DNA from: a bacterium | Lineage (GTDB): Bacteria; Chloroflexota; Chloroflexia; Chloroflexales; Kallotenuaceae | NCBI GenBank assembly: GCA_016781525.1 | Contig: JADDQE010000171.1 | Span: 1-33,504 of the forward strand | DNA length: 33,504 nt | Direction: 5' to 3' | In this document: one piece after another, positions 22,644 to 30,624 of the stretch | Layout: each line of letters begins with the position of its first letter | Numbering within the stretch: the first letter of the stretch is position 1 | Made by a program: the position numbers and the translations under genes | The notes under the pieces: model-generated | Told to the model about the DNA's origin: nothing | The model's database searches: none | What the model saw: the letters and a program-made list of their open reading frames with translations, nothing else

Positions 22644-24911
22644 ATGCCACTCAACGCACGACAGCAGGCGGCTGCTCAAGCGCCGACCGATCAGCCGCTG
22701 AAGATCATCGCAGGCGCAGGTGCCGGTAAGACCGAGACACTCGCCGCGCGCTATGTCGAGCTGGTTCGGCAAGGCACGCCTCCCGAGCGGATCTTGTTGC
22801 TAACATTTACAGAAGACGCGGCCGCCGAAATGCGGACGCGCGTCATGCTCCGCTTGGGCGCGGGGGACGAGTCACTGCCGCCGCACGCGCTGCTTCACCC
22901 TTGGATCGCAACCTTCCATAGCTTCGCGATGCGGCTGCTGCGGGAATATGGCTTTGAGGCGGGGCTACCACCCGCTCCACGGCTGCTCAGCGATGACGAT
23001 CAGGGAGACTTGCTGCAATCGATCCAGGCGGCTCTAGAGGCCGAGCCAACGCTCGCGAACGGCTACGTACCACTCGATCACACGACCTATCGCTGGGACA
23101 CCGACGAGGCTTGGAGTAAGGCCCTCCGTGTTTTTGATGCCTTGCGCCGCGGGGGAGGCTCGCCTGCGGAGCTTGAACCGCATCCACAGCTCCAAGAGCA
23201 GCAGCTCTCCGTGTTTGCCGCACACCGCGCGCAGCTCGTACCCCTGATCGAGCACTGTTTTCGCTGCTATACTGAACATCTGCACCGCCGTGGAGTATTG
23301 GACTATGACGAATTGCTGCAGGCGGCACTCCAATTGCTCCGCGCACAGCCAGCAGCTGGACAGCGCTTCGACGTCGTGATGGTTGACGAGTTTCAAGATA
23401 CCAATCGCCCGCAGCTTGAGCTCCTCCAAGAGCTACAGCCGACTCTAAAACGGACCACGGTTGTCGGAGATCCGCGGCAGGCAATCTATGGCTGGAACTC
23501 GGCGCGCGCCGAGAGTATCTATCAGTTCCCGTTTCATGAGCAGGGCGAGGCTCCCGGCCTAACCCATGCCCTGACCGAGAACTACCGCTCCCATCCCACG
23601 ATTGTAAAGGTCGCAAACTGTGCGCTCCTACCATCCGAGCTAGCCACTCTGGCCGCACTTGAGCCCGCGCGGGAGCCGGAGGACCGACGACTGGATGCCC
23701 TTCGCGACGAACCGGTCGTATCACTGCACCTACTTCCCGATGTTGTTGCCGAAGCGCAGTTGGTCGCGACCGAGATCATTCGACTACATCGGCTGGGTGT
23801 CGGCTACCACCAGATGGCTGTACTGCTGCGCGCAAGGACCCAGCTTAAGCCATTGCTTGACGCACTGCGTGCGGCGGAGGTGCCATACACGGTTAAAGGT
23901 GGCAGCGGCTTTTACCTGCACTGGGGAGTCCGTCTAACATCATCACTGCTCAGACTCCTCGCAGACCCCAACGCCCCGCACGGTGATCCCGCGGCGTGGG
24001 CGCACATTCTGCAAAGCCCACTGTTTGGCCTTCCGCCGACCATCATTAGCGCACGCGGCGCCAACGCCTCCAGCGCCGCTGCCAACACGTTCCATACATG
24101 GCTTGACGATCCCGAGCACCTCCCATTGTCACTAGCGGATCGGTCGGAGGTGATGACGCGGCTTGCACGCTTCCGGAGCTTTTTCGAGGTTGCACGAGCA
24201 CGATGGGGTCTACTTCAGCCCGGCGACTACCTCCAATGGCTCTGGCAGAACAGCGGAATCCTTGGACTTGCGCTCGCCGACCCGGACGGACAGACGCGGC
24301 TGGTCCTGCAGCAGCTGCAGCGAGACGCCGACGACTACGCGGCAGGCCATCCCCTTGAAGGAATTGCGGGCTTCGGTACGCTGCTCAAACGGCACGTCCA
24401 AACCCAGCCGCGGGTGGCCTTGCCAACTGCGCCAAGCGGTACTGCGGTTGAAATCGCGACGGTGCACAAGGCTAAGGGGCGTGAGTGGCCGGTCGTCTTT
24501 GTTTACAACAGCACATTGCCAACCAAGCGTGCCGGGCAGGTGGAGCGAGTCCTCTGGGATGAGCAGTGGAAGCTCGTCATCAGCGAGGAAGGCGCAGCCA
24601 AAACAAAGGCGGCTGATCCACTGCAGCAGCTGCGCGACGACTTTCGGCGGCGCAAGCGCAACGAGGAGCGCTCGATCTGGTATGTCGCGCTAACGCGCGC
24701 TCAGGAGCGGCTGTATCTGCTGCACAGCGGCTGCACTCTCGAAAAGGGCGAGTTCGCCGACGCGCGTGACAAGTTCCAACGGAGCGCGTCCGGCAAGGCC
24801 ATGACCAGGGAGGACGAGGCCGTGCACTTTTTTCACGAGCTCTGGCAGCACCTTGGCCTTGAGCCCCAGACTGGTTCGATCGTCCGAGTACAGCCCGAGA
24901 TCGACCGGTGA
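22644..24911 (+). CDS. UvrD/PcrA-like superfamily 1 DNA helicase
   Basis: 755 residues, 3'-5' DNA unwinding in repair or recombination. Q motif LNARQQAA at the N-terminus; Walker A GAGAGKT at residues 24-30; motif Ia LLTFTEDAAAEMRTRV; motif II VDEFQDTN near residue 247; motif III VVGDPRQAIYGWNSA; motif IV TENYRSHP; motif V TVHKAKGREWPVVFV near 605; and motif VI WYVALTRAQERLYLL. Uniform UvrD-type layout, somewhat longer in the 2B part. No nuclease domain at the C-terminus, so it is not AddA/RecB. Upstream Shine-Dalgarno is weak. It stands alone between the Nudix operon and pgk. Confidence 0.92.
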   Translation: MPLNARQQAAAQAPTDQPLKIIAGAGAGKTETLAARYVELVRQGTPPERILLLTFTEDAAAEMRTRVMLRLGAGDESLPPHALLHPWIATFHSFAMRLLREYGFEAGLPPAPRLLSDDDQGDLLQSIQAALEAEPTLANGYVPLDHTTYRWDTDEAWSKALRVFDALRRGGGSPAELEPHPQLQEQQLSVFAAHRAQLVPLIEHCFRCYTEHLHRRGVLDYDELLQAALQLLRAQPAAGQRFDVVMVDEFQDTNRPQLELLQELQPTLKRTTVVGDPRQAIYGWNSARAESIYQFPFHEQGEAPGLTHALTENYRSHPTIVKVANCALLPSELATLAALEPAREPEDRRLDALRDEPVVSLHLLPDVVAEAQLVATEIIRLHRLGVGYHQMAVLLRARTQLKPLLDALRAAEVPYTVKGGSGFYLHWGVRLTSSLLRLLADPNAPHGDPAAWAHILQSPLFGLPPTIISARGANASSAAANTFHTWLDDPEHLPLSLADRSEVMTRLARFRSFFEVARARWGLLQPGDYLQWLWQNSGILGLALADPDGQTRLVLQQLQRDADDYAAGHPLEGIAGFGTLLKRHVQTQPRVALPTAPSGTAVEIATVHKAKGREWPVVFVYNSTLPTKRAGQVERVLWDEQWKLVISEEGAAKTKAADPLQQLRDDFRRRKRNEERSIWYVALTRAQERLYLLHSGCTLEKGEFADARDKFQRSASGKAMTREDEAVHFFHELWQHLGLEPQTGSIVRVQPEIDR

Positions 24912-24999
24912 GCACCTCGAAGGCAAGGATCGGCCATGGTAGTGGGCTTCGCGCCACAAGGGACAGGTTGGCTCACGCTCTCCGTGCAACCACCTGATC

Positions 25000-25005
25000 T
25001 ATAAT
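25000..25005 (+). promoter_or_regulatory. -10 box of pgk
   Basis: A perfect TATAAT 30 bp before the GTG start. No acceptable -35 box was found at 16-18 bp spacing. The gap 24912-25035 holds nothing else. Confidence 0.55.
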
Positions 25006-25035
25006 GGCCGGGAGTTCGCGTACAAGGAGGCGGTC

Positions 25036-26223
25036 GTGAAGAAACAAACCATTCGCGATATCGACTGGCAGGGCAAACGCGCCTTGGTTCGGGTGGACTT
25101 TAATGTTCCACTTGACGACCAGCAACACATAACCGACGACACACGGATCACGGCAGCGGTCCCAACGATCCAATACCTGCTCGACCAGGGCGCTAGCGTT
25201 GCACTAATGTCGCATCTGGGCCGGCCGAAGAACAAGGTTGTCGACAAGCTGCGCCTCGACCCGGTTGCCAAGCGACTAGGCGAAGTGCTCGGGCGCGACA
25301 TCAAAAAGGTCAACGAGATCACTGGAGCAGAGGCCGAACAGGCCGCGCAAAGCCTCAAGCCGGGCGACGTGCTGCTGCTAGAAAATACACGCTTTGATGC
25401 CCGAGAAGAGGCGAACGACGACAGCATGGCCCAGGAGCTAGCCAAGCTGGGCGACGTCTACGTTAACGACGCCTTTGGCGCCGCGCACCGGGCGCATGCC
25501 TCGACGGAAGGCGTGGCCAAATATTTACCGGCTGTCTCGGGCTTCCTGATGGAAAAAGAGCTGGAGTATATCGGCGGCGCGATCGAAAATCCCAAGCGGC
25601 CCTTTGTCGCGATTTTGGGCGGTGCTAAGATTAAAGACAAGATTCCGGTGATCGAAAACTTGCTGCCCAAGGTTGACAAGCTGCTGATCGGCGGCGGTAT
25701 GGCCTACACCTTTTACAAGGCGCAAGGCTACGAGATTGGCAAGAGCCTACTCGACGAAGGCTCGCTCGAGTTCTGCAAGCGTGTGCTAGCCGACGCGCAG
25801 GGTAAGCTCGAGCTGCCAAGCGACTGTGTCGTCGCCAAGGAGTTTAGCAACGACGCCGAGCGCAAGACGGTCAGCATTACCGAGATCCCGGCCGACTACG
25901 AGGGCCTTGATATCGGTCCCGAGACGATTGCGCGCTTCTCCCAAATTATCGAAAGTGCCAAGACGGTGGTATGGAACGGGCCGATGGGTGTTTTCGAAAT
26001 GCCGAACTTTGCCGTCGGCACCAGGGCGATTGCCGAGGCACTAGCACGCGCAACCGAGGCCGGCGCGATCACCATTATTGGCGGCGGCGATAGCGTGGCT
26101 GCGGTGGAGCAAGCTGGCCTGGCCGAGAAGATGTCGCATATCTCGACAGGCGGTGGAGCTTCGCTTGAGCTGCTGGAGGGTAAGGTGTTGCCGGGCGTCG
26201 CCGCGCTCAACGACAAGGCATAG
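25036..26223 (+). CDS. pgk: phosphoglycerate kinase
   Basis: 395 residues, full length. Transfers the acyl phosphate of 1,3-bisphosphoglycerate to ADP in glycolysis (and reverse in carbon fixation). The signature [11 protein letters not shown] opens the protein, followed by [30 protein letters not shown], the hinge [19 protein letters not shown], and the nucleotide-binding WNGPMGVFE and [10 protein letters not shown]. The start is GTG 25036, chosen because GGAGG lies 7 nt before it and because it begins the conserved KQTIRDIDW block. Monocistronic by context; no gap or tim gene next to it. Confidence 0.98.
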   Translation: MKKQTIRDIDWQGKRALVRVDFNVPLDDQQHITDDTRITAAVPTIQYLLDQGASVALMSHLGRPKNKVVDKLRLDPVAKRLGEVLGRDIKKVNEITGAEAEQAAQSLKPGDVLLLENTRFDAREEANDDSMAQELAKLGDVYVNDAFGAAHRAHASTEGVAKYLPAVSGFLMEKELEYIGGAIENPKRPFVAILGGAKIKDKIPVIENLLPKVDKLLIGGGMAYTFYKAQGYEIGKSLLDEGSLEFCKRVLADAQGKLELPSDCVVAKEFSNDAERKTVSITEIPADYEGLDIGPETIARFSQIIESAKTVVWNGPMGVFEMPNFAVGTRAIAEALARATEAGAITIIGGGDSVAAVEQAGLAEKMSHISTGGGASLELLEGKVLPGVAALNDKA

Positions 26224-26241
26224 AGGCGGCAACGGCAAAGC

Positions 26242-26283
26242 GAGGACCGAGAACAGCACCATCAGGGCGCGGGTCCGGTCCTC
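26242..26283. repeat. 8-bp inverted repeat between convergent genes
   Basis: GAGGACCG (26242-26249) and CGGTCCTC (26276-26283) are exact inverted copies separated by 26 bp, between pgk and the convergent gene. It could serve as a weak transcription stop, but there is no T tract. Confidence 0.4.
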
Positions 26284-26293
26284 ACTGCCATTC

Positions 26294-26593
26294 CTACATT
26301 TGAAAGGGGCCGTGGGGCTCGACCACCTTCACATTTACGTTCTCGACGTACTGATCCAACCGTTTCTGAAGCTGAGACCAGTCCCGACTTTGCAACAGGC
26401 CGAGGGCATCAGCGCGATTTGGCATCAGCCCGGAGACGACCATCTCCGGCCCGCCCCCGATTACGGTATACCACACGTCGTTAATCTGAAGCCCCAACGC
26501 CCCTAAGGTTGGGCTAAGCTCCCCGACGGCGAACTCGATATAGTCCTGCTCTTTTCCGTCCTGGATATCCCAGGTCATAATCACTTTGACCAT
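26294..26593 (-). CDS. small ABM/NIPSNAP-like protein of unknown function
   Basis: 99 residues. The strand/helix pattern VKVIMTWDIQDGKEQDYIEF, then LGLQINDVWYTVIG and DWSQLQKRLDQYV resembles dimeric alpha/beta-barrel proteins (ABM, NIPSNAP, EthD type). I know this as a recurrent hypothetical protein of Chloroflexota but not its role. ATG 26593 has no Shine-Dalgarno sequence; a TAGAAT box ends 7 bp upstream, so the message may be leaderless. It is divergent from the carboxypeptidase gene and convergent with pgk. Confidence 0.75.
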   Translation of the reverse strand: MVKVIMTWDIQDGKEQDYIEFAVGELSPTLGALGLQINDVWYTVIGGGPEMVVSGLMPNRADALGLLQSRDWSQLQKRLDQYVENVNVKVVEPHGPFQM

Positions 26594-26600
26594 AGGGTGT

Positions 26601-26606
26601 ATTCTA
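26601..26606 (-). promoter_or_regulatory. -10 box directly before the small ABM-like gene
   Basis: TAGAAT on the minus strand, 7 bases before the ATG at 26593. No clear -35 box. Transcription would begin on the start codon. Confidence 0.4.
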
Positions 26607-26686
26607 ACACGCGCTGATGTCCGCTCCGTGATATAGACGGCAGGTCATCCACCGGTTTCAGATTATGAGCTACAAGAAAGGTTTGT

Positions 26687-28372
26687 ATGCCTAACATTCG
26701 CTTCGATACGTATTACCGCTATGACGAGCTCAGCCGAATCATCCACGGCTTTGCCGAGGAATATCCGCATCTTGTACGCGTCGAGAGCATCGGAAAGAGT
26801 TACGAGGGCCGTGACATTTGGCTCGCCACTGTGACGAATGTCGCGACCGGCCAAGACACGGACAAGCCCGCGCTGTGGATCGACGGCAACATTCACGCGA
26901 GCGAGGTTTCGCCGTCCAGCGCTTGTTTGTACTTTCTCAACAAAATCACCGCGGAGTATGGCTCGGACCCCGACATCACGCGCTGCCTTGACAGCCGTGT
27001 CTTCTATATCTGTCCTCGGATCAACCCCGACGGAGCCGAGTGGGCGCTAGCCGACAAGCCGAAGATTATTCGCTCGAGCACGCGGCCCTACCCCTACGAC
27101 GAGGAGCCAATCTCGGGTCTGTTGATTGAGGATGTCGACGGCGACGGGCGCCTGTTGTCGATGCGCGTACCGGATGCAAATGGCACGTGGAAGGCGTCGG
27201 ACGCCGACCCACGACTGCTCGTCCGGCGTGATCCTACCGAGACAGGCGGTGAGTATTATCGGGTGCTGCCTGAGGGCCGGCTCGAAGACTTTGACGGAGT
27301 GCAAATCACGATCCCGCCGAAAAAGGAGGGCCTTGACCTCAATCGTAACTTCCCGTCCGGCTGGCGGCAAGAAGGCGAGCAGGTTGGCGCCGGGCCCTTC
27401 CCTACCTCTGAGCCGGAGGTTCACGCTATTGTCCAATTTATCGCGCAGCATCCCAATATTACCGGTGGAATTGCTTTTCACACGTATAGCGGCGTGCTGC
27501 TCCGGCCATACAGCGGGCAGGATGACGAGAGCTTCCCAGCCGAAGACTTGTGGACCTACCAAAAGATCGGCGCGAAGGGCACGGAGCTGACGGGGTATCC
27601 TGCCATCTCGGTCTTCCATGATTTTCGCTACCATCCGAAGGAGATCATCACCGGTGCGTTCGACGATTGGCTGTACGAGCACCTCGGCCTCTTTACCTGG
27701 ACCGTTGAAATATGGAGCCCCCAGCGCCAGGCTGGGATTGCCGAGTACAAATACATCGACTGGTACCGCGAGCACCCCCTGGAGGACGACCTAAAAATGC
27801 TCAAGTGGAGCGATGAGGTCCTCGGCGGTAAGGGCTACGTCGACTGGTACCCTTTCGAGCATCCTCAGCTGGGGCGGGTTGAGCTCGGCGGATGGGACAG
27901 TCTTCTCGCTTGGCGCAATCCCCCAGCGGAGTTCTTGGAGCGCGAGCTGGCACTCTTCCCGGAGTGGCTGGTCTGGCATCTGCTGATTTCCCCGCGGCTG
28001 GAGCTCTACGAGGCCAGCGTAAGGCCGGTCGGCGACGGGACCTACCTCGTTCGGTTAGTGGTCCATAACACCGGCTGGCTCCCAAGCTACGTAAGTAAAA
28101 AGGCGCTGGAGAAGAAAGTGGTGCGCGGGCTCGTCTGCGAAATCGAGCTACCGGAGGGAGCCACACTAGAAAGCGGCAAGCGCCGCGAAGAGCTTGGGCA
28201 GCTGGAAGGGCGTGCCTATAAAGGCTCGTCTCCGGCTGGATGGGCTGTCGGCGACCCAACCGACGACCGGGTGAAGGTTGAGTGGACCGTTCGCGCACCT
28301 CAGGACGGAACAGTTAAGCTTGTCGCACGCCATCCACGTGCCGGTGTCGTGCGGACTGAGCTGGAGCTCTAG
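26687..28372 (+). CDS. M14 family zinc carboxypeptidase
   Basis: 561 residues. Zinc ligands and catalytic residues of the M14 fold are present: HASE (zinc His and Glu) near residues 70-73, NPDGAEWA, the substrate Arg in LDLNRNFPSGW, the third zinc His in GIAFHTYSG, and the catalytic Glu in TWTVEIWSPQ. Between the first zinc block and LDLNRNF lies a roughly 100-residue insert with DVDGDGRLLSMRVPD, a calcium-loop-like motif seen in one bacterial M14 group. Residues after about 440 form a beta-rich domain. No signal peptide, so it is cytosolic or exported in another way. AAAGG lies 6 nt before ATG 26687. Confidence 0.92.
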   Translation: MPNIRFDTYYRYDELSRIIHGFAEEYPHLVRVESIGKSYEGRDIWLATVTNVATGQDTDKPALWIDGNIHASEVSPSSACLYFLNKITAEYGSDPDITRCLDSRVFYICPRINPDGAEWALADKPKIIRSSTRPYPYDEEPISGLLIEDVDGDGRLLSMRVPDANGTWKASDADPRLLVRRDPTETGGEYYRVLPEGRLEDFDGVQITIPPKKEGLDLNRNFPSGWRQEGEQVGAGPFPTSEPEVHAIVQFIAQHPNITGGIAFHTYSGVLLRPYSGQDDESFPAEDLWTYQKIGAKGTELTGYPAISVFHDFRYHPKEIITGAFDDWLYEHLGLFTWTVEIWSPQRQAGIAEYKYIDWYREHPLEDDLKMLKWSDEVLGGKGYVDWYPFEHPQLGRVELGGWDSLLAWRNPPAEFLERELALFPEWLVWHLLISPRLELYEASVRPVGDGTYLVRLVVHNTGWLPSYVSKKALEKKVVRGLVCEIELPEGATLESGKRREELGQLEGRAYKGSSPAGWAVGDPTDDRVKVEWTVRAPQDGTVKLVARHPRAGVVRTELEL

Positions 28373-28719
28373 CGTCTCGCGTCACATCCGGCATTACGAG
28401 CGTGCAAGGGCGAGGGAGCTCGGCTACACCGATATCCCTCGCCTGTCTTCTAATTATTTATGCCTGATCCACGTCGCGGGTAATTCCCTGACCAAAATGC
28501 TTCTGCCGCACAGCCATTCCACCCTCCACCTATAGACGATATGGTTGGGTTCGCTGCGAGCGCGTTCCACGCGACCGGCGAGGAATGGGCGGCTGCAGCC
28601 CAAGCCATTGGCGGCATATTGTTGCCATTGTTCAAAAATCAACCGGGAGCCGGCCGCAAGCTACGGCGCTTTGCCTCGATATCACTGCCGGCGTCCGAGG
28701 AATGCCAGGAGCATCATTC
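28373..28719. other. 347-bp gap without a recognisable gene
   Basis: Between the carboxypeptidase and the CPBP protease. Short open frames on both strands lack ribosome binding sites and recognisable motifs. A TATAGA at 28532-28537 has no partner box. The end carries AGGAG for the next gene. Nothing else is seen. Confidence 0.5.
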
Positions 28720-29613
28720 ATGAAGGAGCCGTCGAAACTTCAGGGCCGCGGCCTCGGGGCGCCACTCTTCGCTCAGCCTGCCCAGGGTTATGATGCCGCA
28801 CGCGATGCCGCACAACCACAGCAGGGAACATTCTGGCGCAGGTTTACAACACTCTTTGCTACCGGCCTGGTCGGAGTTGTGGCACTCGTGCCCGTCATCA
28901 GCCCGCTAGTTGAGGCGGCGATTGCCAAAATGCCGGAGCCGCCTCCGATGTCATCTGCCGCGCTGACCGCGCTCTCGCTGATCCACCCCACAATATTGAT
29001 GGCGGGAGCCGTGGCCGTGGGAACAGCCCTCGCGCCCAAGCTCGGGCTGCGCTCGCATATCGCCGAACGAGCCGTTGCCGGACAGCCACTGTGGCCTGCA
29101 CTTAAATCTGAGGCACCACTCGCCGCGGGACTTGGCGCGGCTGTAGCTCTGGCAATCGTTGCCACCGACCTCGCGCTTCGGCCACTGATTGGTGCCCAGA
29201 TCCAGCCCTTGTTAGAAACTCTGCCACACAATACCGTGTCGATGACTGTGGCAGGTGTGTTGGCCGGTGGGATATTCGAGGAATTGCTGATGCGCTGGGG
29301 GCTGATGACGCTGCTCGCCTGGGTGGGATGGCGCTTGTTCCAGAACGGCCAGGGCTCGCCCAGCCGAGGAGTTATGCTCGGTGCGCTCATCGGGGCAGCA
29401 CTGCTCTTCGGCGCTGGCCATCTACCGGCCACCGCAGTGGTTGTACCGCTCACGCCGTTGATTGTATTGCGCGCATTCCTGCTCAATGGGCTAGCTGCAG
29501 CCGTTTATGGCTGGCTGTTTTGGCGCCGCAGTCTAGAAGCGGGCATGATCAGTCATGCGACCGGCCATCTCGTCTTTACCATCGCGTCAGTTATCACTAG
29601 GTTCGGCCATTAG
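28720..29613 (+). CDS. CPBP family intramembrane metalloprotease
   Basis: 297 residues. About 45 polar residues precede the first of roughly eight membrane helices. The CPBP (Abi/Rce1) motifs are there: EExxxR in GIFEELLMRWGL, FxxxH in LLFGAGHLPA, and the late His in HATGHLVF. Members cut within the membrane; bacterial roles include bacteriocin self-immunity and prenyl-protein-like processing, mostly unknown. AGGAG lies 8 nt before ATG 28720; the longer open frame from 28585 has no RBS. It is followed by an inverted repeat (29696-29725) that may end its transcript. Confidence 0.88.
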   Translation: MKEPSKLQGRGLGAPLFAQPAQGYDAARDAAQPQQGTFWRRFTTLFATGLVGVVALVPVISPLVEAAIAKMPEPPPMSSAALTALSLIHPTILMAGAVAVGTALAPKLGLRSHIAERAVAGQPLWPALKSEAPLAAGLGAAVALAIVATDLALRPLIGAQIQPLLETLPHNTVSMTVAGVLAGGIFEELLMRWGLMTLLAWVGWRLFQNGQGSPSRGVMLGALIGAALLFGAGHLPATAVVVPLTPLIVLRAFLLNGLAAAVYGWLFWRRSLEAGMISHATGHLVFTIASVITRFGH

Positions 29614-29695
29614 CTACACCCCCACGGTGGCTCGCTGCGGGAACGGATGGTCGGCTTCAGGCCATACCGATCTAGCTTTAAATAATCAATGGTCA

Positions 29696-29725
29696 CAGGG
29701 GAACACATCGTTTTGTGTTCCCCTG
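29696..29725. terminator. strong inverted repeat, possible terminator
   Basis: CAGGGGAACAC and GTGTTCCCCTG form a perfect 11-bp stem with an 8-nt loop, 82 bp after the CPBP gene. A CTTCGTTT tail follows, poorer than a true T tract, so it may act as terminator for the plus-strand gene. Confidence 0.65.
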
Positions 29726-29792
29726 CTTCGTTTAACGTCGGAAAACCGCTACGACTTTAGGCTCAGTAACGAATGCAACTATGGTCATTGAC

Positions 29793-29828
29793 TGATACGA
29801 CATGATAGAGTAATGTATCAATCATGTC
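29793..29828. promoter_or_regulatory. nested palindromes over the start of the double-HTH TetR gene
   Basis: Two inverted repeats overlap with centres 7 bp apart. The first is TGATAC...GTATCA (29793-29798 and 29815-29820). The second is an exact 8-bp pair GACATGAT...ATCATGTC (29799-29806 and 29821-29828) and includes the start codon at 29824. TTGACT (29788-29793), a -35-like box, overlaps the left edge. This is the expected place for autoregulation by the TetR protein. Confidence 0.6.
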
Positions 29829-30603
29829 ATCTCAAGAAATATCAACAACAGTTGATCAACAAATCCTACAGGCGGCCACACGGTTGCTCGGCGAAGTCGG
29901 CGAAGAGTTCACCATGGACCAGCTGGTCGCGCGGGCTCAAGTTTCGCGAGCGACATTGTATCGTCGCATCGGCAGCAAAGAAGCACTCCTGCAACGCATG
30001 GCGCGGGAAAACGGCTTGTCCCGCGACGAGCGACAGGATGTGCGAAGTCGTATTCTGGCGGCGGCCCGGCGTGTCTTTGGGCAGAATGGGCTACTCAACG
30101 CCACCATGGAGCAAATCGCAGACGAGGCGCGGGTCGGCATCGCAACCGTGTACCGCCACTTCGGGGATAAAGACACCTTGGTACGTGCGTTTGTCGACAC
30201 GATGTCGCCGGGACCGGCCCTTCAGAACCTGATGGTACGGCCGTCCGCGGACGTTCGAGCCGATCTCACACGTGTAGTATCGCGGATTGTTCCATTGTAT
30301 TACGAGTACCGCGATATCCTACGGCTGGTCCTCACCGGCAGCCAAGCGGAGCGCGACTACATCGACCGGTTGCGAGCAGGTTCCGATCGGGCTCGAGATC
30401 AGCTGATCGCTTACTTTGCCGCACAGCAGAGTGCTGGCCGGCTACAAAGCAGTGCCGATCCGCAAGAGCTGGCACTTGCGTTTGTTGGAATAATCTTGGG
30501 CTTTGTTGTCATCGGGCCACTGCACTACGGCACATCGATCGACAATCCCGAACGGATCAGCCAAATTATTGTGCACACGTTTCTCGACAACCTTCTGACA
30601 TAG
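29824..30603 (+). CDS. TetR-type regulator with two tandem HTH domains
   Basis: 259 residues. TetR proteins normally carry one N-terminal HTH. Here two are clear: residues 12-60 (LVARAQVSRATLYRRIGSKE) and residues 74-125 (ADEARVGIATVYRHFGDKDT). Both have the recognition-helix signature xxTLYRRxG / xxTVYRHFG, 64 residues apart. The rest, about 130-259, is a helical ligand-binding domain of TetR type (VSRIVPLYYEYRDILRLVLT). A nested palindrome covers its own promoter and start. The next gene starts 21 nt later and is probably cotranscribed; it resembles rifampin phosphotransferase, so control of that enzyme by a small molecule is a reasonable inference. Confidence 0.9.
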   Translation: MSSQEISTTVDQQILQAATRLLGEVGEEFTMDQLVARAQVSRATLYRRIGSKEALLQRMARENGLSRDERQDVRSRILAAARRVFGQNGLLNATMEQIADEARVGIATVYRHFGDKDTLVRAFVDTMSPGPALQNLMVRPSADVRADLTRVVSRIVPLYYEYRDILRLVLTGSQAERDYIDRLRAGSDRARDQLIAYFAAQQSAGRLQSSADPQELALAFVGIILGFVVIGPLHYGTSIDNPERISQIIVHTFLDNLLT

Positions 30604-30624
30604 ATAGTTCAAAGGATAAGAGCA

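Noticed and set aside
28450-28635. Minus-strand open frame in the gap before the CPBP gene
   Set aside because: No RBS, unusual Asn/Ala-rich product, and nothing supports expression.
29726-29792. Possible rifamycin-associated element upstream of rph
   Set aside because: No GC-rich palindrome of the known type was found; only the TetR-style palindromes are present.
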